From the NCBI RefSeq assembly GCF_017848645.1, contig NZ_JAFEIF010000041.1, forward strand, positions 62,001-126,000: 64,000 bases of DNA, written 5' to 3'. The notes below the pieces were generated by a model. That model had not been told where the DNA came from. It saw only the letters and a list, made by a program, of their open reading frames with translations, and made no database searches. Positions within the stretch are counted from its first letter, which is position 1. Every line of letters starts with the position of its first letter. This document shows, in pieces, positions 55,339-63,168 of this stretch. Source of the DNA: Limnohabitans sp. GTDB lineage: Bacteria > Pseudomonadota > Gammaproteobacteria > Burkholderiales > Burkholderiaceae_C. Made by a program: the position numbers and the translations under genes.

Positions 55339-56910
55339 TCACAGGGGCAAGGCTGCGCCTTGAGCCGCCAGCGCATCCAGCGCCAGTGAGCTGCCCTGCA
55401 CCGCTGTGCGGCGGTGGTAGAAGTTGAGTGCCCGCAGGCCCCCCAGCTCTTCGCCGCCTCCAGCGCGGCCGGGTCCGCCGTGCAGGCTCATGGGCATCAC
55501 GTTGCCGTGGCCACTGTGCAGGGCGGCCACGTCGGGCGAAATCGCATGCACCCGGCCGTGGCTGCTGGCCAGCTCGACCGAAGCTTGTGCGGTGAAGGCC
55601 GGGTCTTCGCTGTAAACCGAGCACACCAGCGAGCCTTCGCCGCGGCGGATCATGGCGTAAGCCTCTTCGATGCTGTCGTAAGGCATCAGGGTGGATACGG
55701 GGCCAAACACCTCGACCGCGTGCAGCACTTGGGCGCTCATGGGCGACTCGGTGCCCAGCAATACCGGGGCCACACAAGCGCTCGATGCGTCGGCGTCCAC
55801 CAGACCCGCTCCGCTGCCGTCAAACAGCACGGTGGCTTCGGTTTTGAGCTGGGCCAGCCCTGCCAGCACGCTGGCTTTTTGTTCCTGGCTCACCAGTGCG
55901 CCCATGCGCACGGCCTCGTTGCGCGGGTTGCCCACGGTGGTTTTGGAGAGCTTGGCCCCGATGGCCAGTGCGGCGGCTTTGTAAAGCGAGCGGGGCACAA
56001 AAACGCGGCGAATCGCGGTGCACTTTTGGCCCGACTTGACGGTCATTTCGCGCGCCACTTCAGCCACCAGCAGCTTGAAGGCTTCGCTGTCGGCTGTGGC
56101 GGTGGGCGAAAGAAGGGCGCTGTTGAGGCTGTCGGCTTCGATGTTGCAACGCACCGACAGCTCGGTCACTGCGCGGTGGCTGCGGATGATTTGGCCGGTC
56201 TCGGCCGAGCCGGTGAAGCTCACCACGTCAAAGGCCTGCAGTTGGTCCATCAGGCCTGCGGACGAGCCGCAAATCACCGACAAAGCGCCCACGGGCAGCA
56301 CGCCCGCGTCGACCACGTCTTTGACCATGCGCTGGGTCAGCCAGGCGGTGGCCGTGGCGGGTTTGATGATGACCGGCACCCCCGAAAGCAGGGCGGGTGC
56401 GGCTTTTTCCCACAAGCCCCAGCTGGGGAAGTTGAAGGCGTTGATGAACAGCGCCACGCCGCGTGTGGGCACTTGAATGTGCTGGGTCTGGAAAGCCGGG
56501 TCCTTCGCCATGCGGATGCGCTGGCCGTCCAGCAGCAGCGTCGCATCGCCCAGGGCAGCGCCTTGTTTGGCGTAGTAGCCCAAGGTGAAGATGGCACCGT
56601 CGATGTCCACGCCCGAGTCTTTGGCCACGGTACCGCTGTTGGCGGTGGCAATCTCGTAGTACGCATCGCGGTTGGCCTGCAGCACTTCCACGATTTCGGT
56701 GAGCAATGCAGCGCGCTGGCCGTAGCTCAAGGCGCGCAGGGCCGCGCCGCCTTGTTCGCGGGCAAAGGCAAAGCCTTCTGCCAGGTCGATGCCGCTGCTG
56801 GACACGCGGGCCAGTTCGGTGCCCAGCACAGGGTCAAACAGGGGCGTGCCTGCGCCCGTGCCGGTTTGCCAGCGGCCTGCGAAAAAGTTGGGGAGCAAAG
56901 CAGTGGTCAT
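55339..56910 (-). CDS. boxD: 3,4-dehydroadipyl-CoA semialdehyde dehydrogenase
   Basis: BoxD oxidises the ring-opened semialdehyde made by BoxC to 3,4-dehydroadipyl-CoA. The 523-residue aldehyde dehydrogenase-superfamily protein has FINAFNFPSWGLWEKAAPALLSG-like cofactor-binding sequence, VSFTGSAETG and the catalytic Cys in KSGQKCTAIRRVFVP. Start ATG 56910 (MTTALLPNFFAGRW) fits homologues better than the track start 20 codons earlier. It is divergent from boxR, and the intergenic region holds TGCA repeats over its putative promoter. Confidence 0.91.
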   Translation of the reverse strand: MTTALLPNFFAGRWQTGTGAGTPLFDPVLGTELARVSSSGIDLAEGFAFAREQGGAALRALSYGQRAALLTEIVEVLQANRDAYYEIATANSGTVAKDSGVDIDGAIFTLGYYAKQGAALGDATLLLDGQRIRMAKDPAFQTQHIQVPTRGVALFINAFNFPSWGLWEKAAPALLSGVPVIIKPATATAWLTQRMVKDVVDAGVLPVGALSVICGSSAGLMDQLQAFDVVSFTGSAETGQIIRSHRAVTELSVRCNIEADSLNSALLSPTATADSEAFKLLVAEVAREMTVKSGQKCTAIRRVFVPRSLYKAAALAIGAKLSKTTVGNPRNEAVRMGALVSQEQKASVLAGLAQLKTEATVLFDGSGAGLVDADASSACVAPVLLGTESPMSAQVLHAVEVFGPVSTLMPYDSIEEAYAMIRRGEGSLVCSVYSEDPAFTAQASVELASSHGRVHAISPDVAALHSGHGNVMPMSLHGGPGRAGGGEELGGLRALNFYHRRTAVQGSSLALDALAAQGAALPL

Positions 56911-57021
56911 GTGAGAGTTCTTTTCGGGTGTGCCCGGGGGCGCTGTGTGGGTGTTGACATGCCGTGACATGCAACAAAAAACTGTTCCGAGGGTTCAGTT
57001 GGCGGTATAAACACGGGTTGA

Positions 57022-57061
57022 TGCATTATTTTGCGTGTTTGAGAGTATGCAATAAAGTGCA
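57022..57061 (-). promoter_or_regulatory. Putative boxD promoter with overlapping BoxR sites
   Basis: On the minus strand TTGCAT (57052-57047) and AATAAT (57030-57025), 16 bases apart, form a -35/-10 pair for boxD. TGCA-N6-TGCA (57048-57061) covers the -35, and TGCA-N6-TGCG (57022-57035) covers the -10. TGCA repeats are the reported recognition element of BzdR/BoxR regulators, so this is a likely repression site in the boxD-boxR intergenic region (56911-57118). Confidence 0.52.
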
Positions 57062-57118
57062 TGTTTTGGGCTTGTTGAAATTAAAGGGTTTTCCCTAGGT
57101 TTTGGATGAAAGTTGAGC

Positions 57119-58042
57119 ATGGCAGCACAAGAAGAATCGGTGCAGGTGGAGACAAACACGTCAGAGGCCGACAGCAAGCGCAGTCCGTTTCTGGAATCGC
57201 TGGGCGAGCGCGTGCGCACGCTGCGCTCGCGCAAGGGCATGACGCGCCGCGCCGTGGCGGTGGCGGCCGACGTGTCTGAACGGCATCTGGCCAACCTCGA
57301 ATACGGCACGGGCAACGTGTCGGTGCTGGTGCTGCTGCAAGTGGCCCATGCTTTGCAATGCTCGCTGGCCGAGTTGTTGGGTGATGTGACCACCACCTCG
57401 CCCGAGTGGCTGTTGATCCGTGAGTTGCTGTCCAAGCGCAGCGAAGCCGATCTGCGCCGTGCCCGCGTGCAGCTGGGCGAGATGTTTGGCGAAGGTGGCA
57501 ATGCGCAAGAACGCAAGAACCGCATCGCCCTGATCGGTTTGCGTGGCGCTGGCAAAACCGCGCTGGGTCAGCGCCTGGCGGACGATTTGGGTTTTCCCTT
57601 CATTGAGCTGAGCCGTGAGATCGAGCAATTTGCCGGTTGCCAGATCAGCGAGATCCACAACCTCTATGGCGCCAACGCTTACCGCCGTTACGAGCGCCGT
57701 GCGCTCGAAGAGGCGATCCAGATTTACCCCGAAGTGGTCATCGCCACGCCGGGCGGCTTGGTGTCGGATTCGGCCAACTTCAATCTGCTGCTTTCGCACT
57801 GCACCACCGTGTGGTTACAAGCCGATGCCGCTGACCACATGGGTCGAGTAGCGGCGCAGGGGGACATGCGCCCGATGGCGGGTAGCCGCGAAGCCATGGA
57901 TGACCTCAAGCGCATTCTGGAAGGGCGAGCGGCCTTCTATTCCAAGGCGGACATGGCCATCAACACCAGTGGGCGGAATGAAGACCAGGCCTTTGCGGCC
58001 TTGAAGTCGTCGGTTCGCCAGCATTTGACCTTGCCGGTTTGA
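57119..58042 (+). CDS. boxR: BoxR transcriptional regulator (HTH plus shikimate-kinase-like domain)
   Basis: BoxR represses the box genes until benzoyl-CoA binds. The 307-residue protein has an XRE-type HTH (about 28-88: LGERVRTLRSRKGMTRRAVAVAADVSERHLANLEYG), a linker and a C-terminal shikimate-kinase-like domain with P-loop IGLRGAGKTALGQRLA near residue 141. This is the BzdR/BoxR architecture. ATG 57119 is preferred over the TTG at 57113. It lies between divergent boxD and co-directional boxC with TGCA-repeat sites on both sides, suggesting autoregulation. Confidence 0.94.
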   Translation: MAAQEESVQVETNTSEADSKRSPFLESLGERVRTLRSRKGMTRRAVAVAADVSERHLANLEYGTGNVSVLVLLQVAHALQCSLAELLGDVTTTSPEWLLIRELLSKRSEADLRRARVQLGEMFGEGGNAQERKNRIALIGLRGAGKTALGQRLADDLGFPFIELSREIEQFAGCQISEIHNLYGANAYRRYERRALEEAIQIYPEVVIATPGGLVSDSANFNLLLSHCTTVWLQADAADHMGRVAAQGDMRPMAGSREAMDDLKRILEGRAAFYSKADMAINTSGRNEDQAFAALKSSVRQHLTLPV

Positions 58043-58096
58043 AGGGTGGAAGAAAAATGCATTTCCTAGGGTAAATACCAGGTAAATGAATTAAAG

Positions 58097-58156
58097 TGCA
58101 TGTTGCAAGGTTGGTCAACCTGCAATAAAATTCAACGCAACATGCAGTGAAATGCA
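58097..58156 (+). promoter_or_regulatory. Putative boxC promoter with BoxR operators
   Basis: TTGCAA (58103-58108) and TAAAAT (58126-58131) with a 17-base spacer form a good sigma-70 promoter. TGCA occurs at 58097, 58104 and 58121, and a perfect TGCA-N6-TGCA at 58143-58156 lies just after the expected start site. A further TGCA is at 58058. The arrangement fits repression by BoxR. Confidence 0.55.
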
Positions 58157-58203
58157 TTTTTTGACCCTAATCAAGATCCACCTTCTTCAACGGAGACACC
58201 CAC

Positions 58204-59862
58204 ATGACGCAAGCTTTCCAGGTTGACTACCAAACCAACCCCTCGCAATACAAACACATCAACCTGGCCTTTGATGGCGAGATCGCGACCTTGTCGATCA
58301 ACATCAACGAAGACGCAGGCATTCGCCCTGGCTACAAACTCAAGCTCAACAGCTACGACTTGGGTGTGGACATCGAGTTGCACGACGCGCTGCAGCGCAT
58401 TCGTTTCGAGCATCCCGAAGTGCGTTCGGTGGTGGTGACCAGCTTGAAGGACCGCGTGTTCTGCTCTGGCGCCAACATCTTCATGCTGGGTGTGTCCACC
58501 CACGGCTGGAAAGTGAACTTTTGCAAGTTCACCAACGAAACCCGTAACGGCATCGAAGACTCCAGCAAGCACGACGGCCTGAAATTTGTCGCCGCTCTGA
58601 ATGGTGCTTGCGCTGGCGGCGGCTACGAGCTGGCCCTGGCTTGTGACGAGATTGTGTTGGTCGATGACCGCTCCAGCGCCGTGTCGCTGCCCGAAGTGCC
58701 TTTGCTGGGTGTGTTGCCCGGCACCGGTGGCCTGACCCGCGTGACCGACAAGCGCCATGTGCGCCACGACCTGGCCGACATCTTCTGCACCAGCGTCGAA
58801 GGTGTGCGCGGTCAAAAAGCCGTGGACTGGCGTCTGGTCGATGCGATCGCCAAGCCTGCTGTGTTCAAAGAAGCCGTGCAAACCCGTGCCAAAAAACTGG
58901 CCGCTGGCAGCATCCGCACCGCAGGTGTCAAAGGCGTGGAATTGACCCCGCTGAACCGCACCATCGCATCTGACGCCCTGACTTACACCAATGTCACCGT
59001 GGAGATCGACCGCGCCAAGCGCATCGCCACTTTCACCGTCAAAGCCCCTGCCACGGCCCAGCCCACTGACATCGCGGGCATCGAAGCCGCAGGCGTGAAC
59101 TGGTGGCCGCTGCAGATGGTGCGCGAACTGGACGACGCCATCTTGCACATGCGCACCAACGAACTCGACATCGGCACCTGGGTGCTCAAAACAGCGGGCG
59201 ACGCCGCTGCGGTCTTGGCTTCTGACGCAACCTTGCTGGCCCACAAAGACCACTGGTTGGTGCGTGAAACCATCGGCCACCTGCGCCGCACCCTGGCACG
59301 CATGGACGTGACCTCGCGCAGCCTGTTCGCCCTGATCGAAGAGGGGACATGTTTTGTCGGCACACTCGCCGAGCTGGCGTTCTGCGCCGACCGCGCCTAC
59401 ATGCTGGCGCTGCCGGACGATGCCGCCAAGGCCCCCAAGATCCAGCTGAACGAAATGAACTTCGGTTTCTTCCCCATGGTCAACGACCAGACCCGCTTGC
59501 AGCGCCGCTTCTACGAAGAAGTGCCCGCCATGGAAGCCGCGCGCGGCGCCATCGGCAAGGCCTTAGACGCCGATGCAGCCTTGGCTTTGGGTTTGGTCAC
59601 GGCTGCACCCGACGACATCGACTGGGCCGACGAGATCCGCCTGGCCTTGGAAGAGCGTTCGTCCATGTCGCCTGACGCCTTGACCGGTCTGGAAGCCAAC
59701 CTGCGTTTCGCTCAGCAAGAGAACATGCTGACCCGCATCTTCGGCCGCTTGACCGCCTGGCAGAACTGGATCTTCCAGCGCCCCAACGCTGTTGGCGAAA
59801 AAGGTGCCCTGAAGGTCTACGGCAAAGGCGAAAAAGTCAGCTTCGACCTGAACCGCGTTTGA
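58204..59862 (+). CDS. boxC: Benzoyl-CoA-dihydrodiol lyase (2,3-epoxybenzoyl-CoA dihydrolase)
   Basis: BoxC hydrolytically opens 2,3-epoxybenzoyl-CoA to 3,4-dehydroadipyl-CoA semialdehyde and formate. The 552-residue protein is an enoyl-CoA hydratase superfamily member with two crotonase-like halves: the first shows VFCSGANIFMLG and NGACAGGGYELALACDEIV, the second LFALIEEGTCFVGTLAELAFCADRAYM. Length and arrangement match BoxC of Azoarcus. GGAGA lies upstream of ATG 58204. boxB follows after 90 bases. Confidence 0.95.
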   Translation: MTQAFQVDYQTNPSQYKHINLAFDGEIATLSININEDAGIRPGYKLKLNSYDLGVDIELHDALQRIRFEHPEVRSVVVTSLKDRVFCSGANIFMLGVSTHGWKVNFCKFTNETRNGIEDSSKHDGLKFVAALNGACAGGGYELALACDEIVLVDDRSSAVSLPEVPLLGVLPGTGGLTRVTDKRHVRHDLADIFCTSVEGVRGQKAVDWRLVDAIAKPAVFKEAVQTRAKKLAAGSIRTAGVKGVELTPLNRTIASDALTYTNVTVEIDRAKRIATFTVKAPATAQPTDIAGIEAAGVNWWPLQMVRELDDAILHMRTNELDIGTWVLKTAGDAAAVLASDATLLAHKDHWLVRETIGHLRRTLARMDVTSRSLFALIEEGTCFVGTLAELAFCADRAYMLALPDDAAKAPKIQLNEMNFGFFPMVNDQTRLQRRFYEEVPAMEAARGAIGKALDADAALALGLVTAAPDDIDWADEIRLALEERSSMSPDALTGLEANLRFAQQENMLTRIFGRLTAWQNWIFQRPNAVGEKGALKVYGKGEKVSFDLNRV

Positions 59863-59952
59863 TGTTTTTGCGTTGTGCAGTGCGGTGCCCGGTGGTCCGC
59901 TCTGCAACCGAAATTTGACCCCACCGTTGCTTTTTCATTTCTGGAGACTCTC

Positions 59953-61380
59953 ATGTCCGGTATCAACTACAGCGAAAAAATCCCCAACAACGTCAACTTG
60001 TCGGAAGACCGCACGTTGCAACGCGCTTTGGAGCAGTGGCAGCCCAACTTCATCAACTGGTGGGACGACATGGGCCCCGAAGGCTCCACCGACATGGACG
60101 TCTACCTGCGCACAGCAGTGAGCGTGGACCCGCAAGGCTGGGCCCAGTTTGGTCACGTCAAGATGCGCGACTACCGTTGGGGCGTGTTCATGAACCCCGG
60201 CGAGCAAGACCGCAAGATCCACTTCGGTGACCACATCGGCGAGAAAGCCTGGCAAGACGTGCCTGGCGAACACCGCGCCAACCTGCGCCGCATCATCGTC
60301 ACGCAAGGCGACACCGAGCCAGCGTCTGTGGAGCAGCAACGTCACCTGGGCCTCACGGCCCCCAGCATGTACGACCTGCGCAACCTGTTCCAGATCAACG
60401 TCGAAGAAGGCCGCCACCTGTGGGCCATGGTGTACCTGTTGCACAAGTACTTTGGCAAAGACGGCCGTGAAGAAGCCGACGCTTTGCTCCAGCGCAACAG
60501 CGGCAACGAAGACAACCCCCGCATCCTGCAGGCCTTCAACGAGAAGACGCCTGACTGGTTGTCCTTCTTCATGTTCACGTACTTCACAGACCGTGACGGC
60601 AAGTTCCAGTTGTGCGCTTTGGCCGAGTCAGCTTTCGACCCGCTGGCCCGCACCACCAAGTTCATGCTGACCGAAGAAGCGCACCACATGTTCGTGGGCG
60701 AGTCCGGCGTGAGCCGCACCATCCAGCGCACGGTGGACGTGATGAACCAACTCAAAACCGACGACGTGGGCAAGCTGCGTGCAGCGGGCGTGATCGATTT
60801 GCCGACCATCCAGCGTTACATCAACTTCCACTTCTCGGTGACCATCGACTTGTTCGGTGCCGACGAGTCTTCCAATGCTGCCACCTTCTACAGCTCGGGC
60901 CTCAAGGGCCGTTACGAAGAGGGCAAGCGTGGCGATGACCACATCTTGAAGGGCAACAGCTACAAGATCTTGTCGGTCGAAGACGGCAAGTTGGTCGAAA
61001 AAGAAGTGCCGATGCTCAACGCTTTGAACGAAGTGCTGCGCGACGACTACATCACCGATTCCAAAGGCGGCATTGACCGTTGGAACCGCGTGATCACCAA
61101 GGCCGGTATTCCTTTCACCTTGACCGCGCCCCACAAGGCGTTCCACCGCAACATCGGTTCTTTGTCCGGCTCCAAGATCACGCCCGATGGCCGTGTGGTG
61201 ACCGACGCCGAGTGGATGGCCAAAGTGGGCGAGTGGTTGCCCACCAACGAAGACCGCGCTTATGTGGCCAGCCTGATGGGCCGTGTGGTGGAGCCCGGCA
61301 AGTTCGCCAACTGGATCGCGCCACCCGTCATGGGCATCAACCGTCAGCCTGTGGACTTTGATTACGTCCGCTTTAACTGA
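59953..61380 (+). CDS. boxB: Benzoyl-CoA 2,3-epoxidase subunit BoxB
   Basis: BoxB is the di-iron oxygenase subunit that epoxidises benzoyl-CoA with O2 and electrons from BoxA. The 475-residue protein has two di-iron ExxH motifs, EEGRH (around residue 151) and EEAHH (around 241), in a ferritin-like helical core, with the surrounding FMLTEEAHHMFVGESG and NWWDDMGPEGS typical of BoxB. ATG 59953 (MSGINYSEKIPNNVNLSEDR) follows CTGGAGA; the track ORF start is 26 codons upstream. It is followed by an unusual 468-base gap with three long hairpins before boxA. Confidence 0.96.
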   Translation: MSGINYSEKIPNNVNLSEDRTLQRALEQWQPNFINWWDDMGPEGSTDMDVYLRTAVSVDPQGWAQFGHVKMRDYRWGVFMNPGEQDRKIHFGDHIGEKAWQDVPGEHRANLRRIIVTQGDTEPASVEQQRHLGLTAPSMYDLRNLFQINVEEGRHLWAMVYLLHKYFGKDGREEADALLQRNSGNEDNPRILQAFNEKTPDWLSFFMFTYFTDRDGKFQLCALAESAFDPLARTTKFMLTEEAHHMFVGESGVSRTIQRTVDVMNQLKTDDVGKLRAAGVIDLPTIQRYINFHFSVTIDLFGADESSNAATFYSSGLKGRYEEGKRGDDHILKGNSYKILSVEDGKLVEKEVPMLNALNEVLRDDYITDSKGGIDRWNRVITKAGIPFTLTAPHKAFHRNIGSLSGSKITPDGRVVTDAEWMAKVGEWLPTNEDRAYVASLMGRVVEPGKFANWIAPPVMGINRQPVDFDYVRFN

Positions 61381-61424
61381 TTGAGTCTCTGATTTGACTG
61401 CTGCCTCTGTTTTTACGGGGGGCG

Positions 61425-61502
61425 GCAGTTGACAGAGAAAGGGGCGGGTTCGTCATGCTGGTGTACCAGAAGTCCTCACCCGCCCCTTTCTCTGTCAACT
61501 GC
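61425..61502. repeat. Long hairpin element 1 (boxB-boxA gap)
   Basis: Perfect 25-bp arms at 61425-61449 and 61478-61502 enclose 28 bases with a CTGGT-GT-ACCAG inner stem. The loop-proximal AGGGGCGGGT of the arm is shared with element 2. On the minus strand the loop contains GGTAC followed by CATGA, as related loops do in elements 2 and 3. It begins 44 bases after the boxB stop; no T-tract follows. Confidence 0.85.
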
Positions 61503-61582
61503 ATGGGGTTTGTTTTGCGTCCGGGTTGTCTTTGGATAACTGATGCGCTAGGTTGTTGAGTGGTCTGCCTTGAGTGGAGGCG

Positions 61583-61660
61583 GTCATTGAAAGGGCAAGG
61601 GGCGGGTTCCTCATACCAGGGTACCGAAAATCGTCACCCGCCCCTTGCCCTTTCAATGAC
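61583..61660. repeat. Long hairpin element 2 (boxB-boxA gap)
   Basis: Perfect 25-bp arms at 61583-61607 and 61636-61660 enclose a 28-base loop. The arm differs from element 1 in six positions, each compensated in the opposite arm. On the minus strand the loop reads GATTTTCGGTACC and then GGTATGAGG. Confidence 0.85.
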
Positions 61661-61720
61661 ATGGGTGGGCTGAGCGATCAGGGTCCCTTAGACTCTGAGC
61701 GTTGAAGCAGGCACAGAGCG

Positions 61721-61792
61721 ACGGAATGGCTTGGGGCCGGGCACCGATTTTCCGGTACTCCGTATGAGGTGCCCGGCCCCAAGCCATACCGT
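61721..61792. repeat. Long hairpin element 3 (boxB-boxA gap)
   Basis: Arms at 61721-61745 and 61768-61792 pair in 24 of 25 positions around a 22-base loop. The stem is almost wholly different from elements 1 and 2, but the plus-strand loop GATTTTCCGGTACTCCGTATGA matches the minus-strand loop of element 2, so this copy is inverted. It ends 56 bases before the boxA ATG. Confidence 0.83.
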
Positions 61793-61848
61793 TGCGGACC
61801 ACGCAGACCCAAGACAGCAAACGACAAAACTGACAAGAGAGCCAAGAC

Positions 61849-63162
61849 ATGAGCACCGAAGCGACGCTGATCAAACAACACCTGATCGACCCGGAAATCT
61901 GCATCCGCTGCAACACCTGCGAAGCGATCTGCCCCGTGGGCGCCATCACCCACGACTCGCTCAACTACGTGGTCAAAGCCGACATCTGCAACGGCTGCAT
62001 GGACTGCATCTCGCCATGCCCGACAGGCTCGATTGACAACTGGCGCATGGTGCCCAAAGTCCGGGCTTACAGCATCGAAGAACAACTCAAGTGGGACGAA
62101 CTGCCAGCTGAGTTGAGTGCTGAAGAACTGGCCGCTGCAGGTGGGGGTGATGCCGCTGTCGCTGAACAAGAAGCGCAAGCCGCTGTGCAAGCTGCCGCCT
62201 CTTCTTCATCCGCCGCCAGCACCGCAGTGGCTTCGGGTTTCAACTCCGCCCAATTTGGCGCGACCATCCCCCCTTGGTCGGCCGCCCACGCCTACACCAA
62301 CCTGTATGGCCCCAAAGCCGCCGAGAAAACCATCACCGCCACCGTCACCGGCAACCTGCGCGTGACCGAAGTCGGCCAACAAGACGGCCAGAAAGACTAC
62401 GACACGCACCACATCGTGCTTGACTTCGGCGGCATGCCTTTCCCGGTGCTCGAAGGCCAGTCGATCGGCATCATCCCGCCTGGTGTGGATGCCAAAGGCA
62501 AGCCGCACCATGCCCGTCAGTATTCGATCGCCAGCCCCCGCAACGGCGAACGCCCGGGCCACAACAACCTGTCGCTGACCATCAAGCGCGTGCTCGAAGA
62601 CCACGACGGTCAACCCGTTCGCGGTGTTGGCTCCAACTACATGTGCGACCTGAAGGTGGGTGACAAGGTTCAGGTGATCGGGCCGTTTGGCGCGAGCTTC
62701 CTGATGCCCAACCACCCCAAGAGCAACATCATCATGATCTGCACCGGCACCGGTTCAGCCCCCATGCGCGCCATGACCGAATGGCGTCGCCGCTTGCGGG
62801 CCAGCGGCAAGTTCGAGGGTGGCAAACTGATGCTGTTCTTCGGTGCCCGCACGCCTGCCGAGTTGCCTTACTTTGGCCCGCTGAACAACTTGCCAAAGGA
62901 CTTCATCGACATCGAATTCGCCTTCTCGCGCGAAGTGGGCAAACCCAAACGTTATGTGCAGGACGCCATGCGCGACCGTGCGGCCGATATCGCGGCCCAG
63001 CTCAAGGACCCGAACACCTGTTTTTATGTGTGCGGCCTCAAAAGCATGGAAGAGGGCGTGGTGATGGCATTGCGCGACATCGCACAGAACGCCGGGCTCG
63101 ATTGGGATACCATCGGCGCGGCGCTGAAAAAAGAAGGCCGTTTGCACCTCGAAACCTACTGA
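61849..63162 (+). CDS. boxA: Benzoyl-CoA 2,3-epoxidase subunit BoxA (reductase)
   Basis: BoxA passes electrons from NADPH to BoxB. Two [4Fe-4S] ferredoxin motifs lie at the N-terminus: C18, C21, C24, C28 in [12 protein letters not shown], and C47, C50, C53, C57 in [12 protein letters not shown]. An Ala/Ser/Glu-rich linker (about 85-125) leads to a ferredoxin-NADP+ reductase module with the FAD motif [12 protein letters not shown] and the NADPH motif [14 protein letters not shown]. The 437-residue length fits BoxA. The next gene starts 6 bases after its stop. Confidence 0.96.
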   Translation: MSTEATLIKQHLIDPEICIRCNTCEAICPVGAITHDSLNYVVKADICNGCMDCISPCPTGSIDNWRMVPKVRAYSIEEQLKWDELPAELSAEELAAAGGGDAAVAEQEAQAAVQAAASSSSAASTAVASGFNSAQFGATIPPWSAAHAYTNLYGPKAAEKTITATVTGNLRVTEVGQQDGQKDYDTHHIVLDFGGMPFPVLEGQSIGIIPPGVDAKGKPHHARQYSIASPRNGERPGHNNLSLTIKRVLEDHDGQPVRGVGSNYMCDLKVGDKVQVIGPFGASFLMPNHPKSNIIMICTGTGSAPMRAMTEWRRRLRASGKFEGGKLMLFFGARTPAELPYFGPLNNLPKDFIDIEFAFSREVGKPKRYVQDAMRDRAADIAAQLKDPNTCFYVCGLKSMEEGVVMALRDIAQNAGLDWDTIGAALKKEGRLHLETY

Positions 63163-63168
63163 CCACGC

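Noticed and set aside
61425-61792. Rho-independent terminators or attC sites as the identity of the boxB-boxA hairpins
   Set aside because: No T-tract follows any of them, boxA needs read-through or its own promoter, and the RYYYAAC/GTTRRRY core sites of attC are absent.
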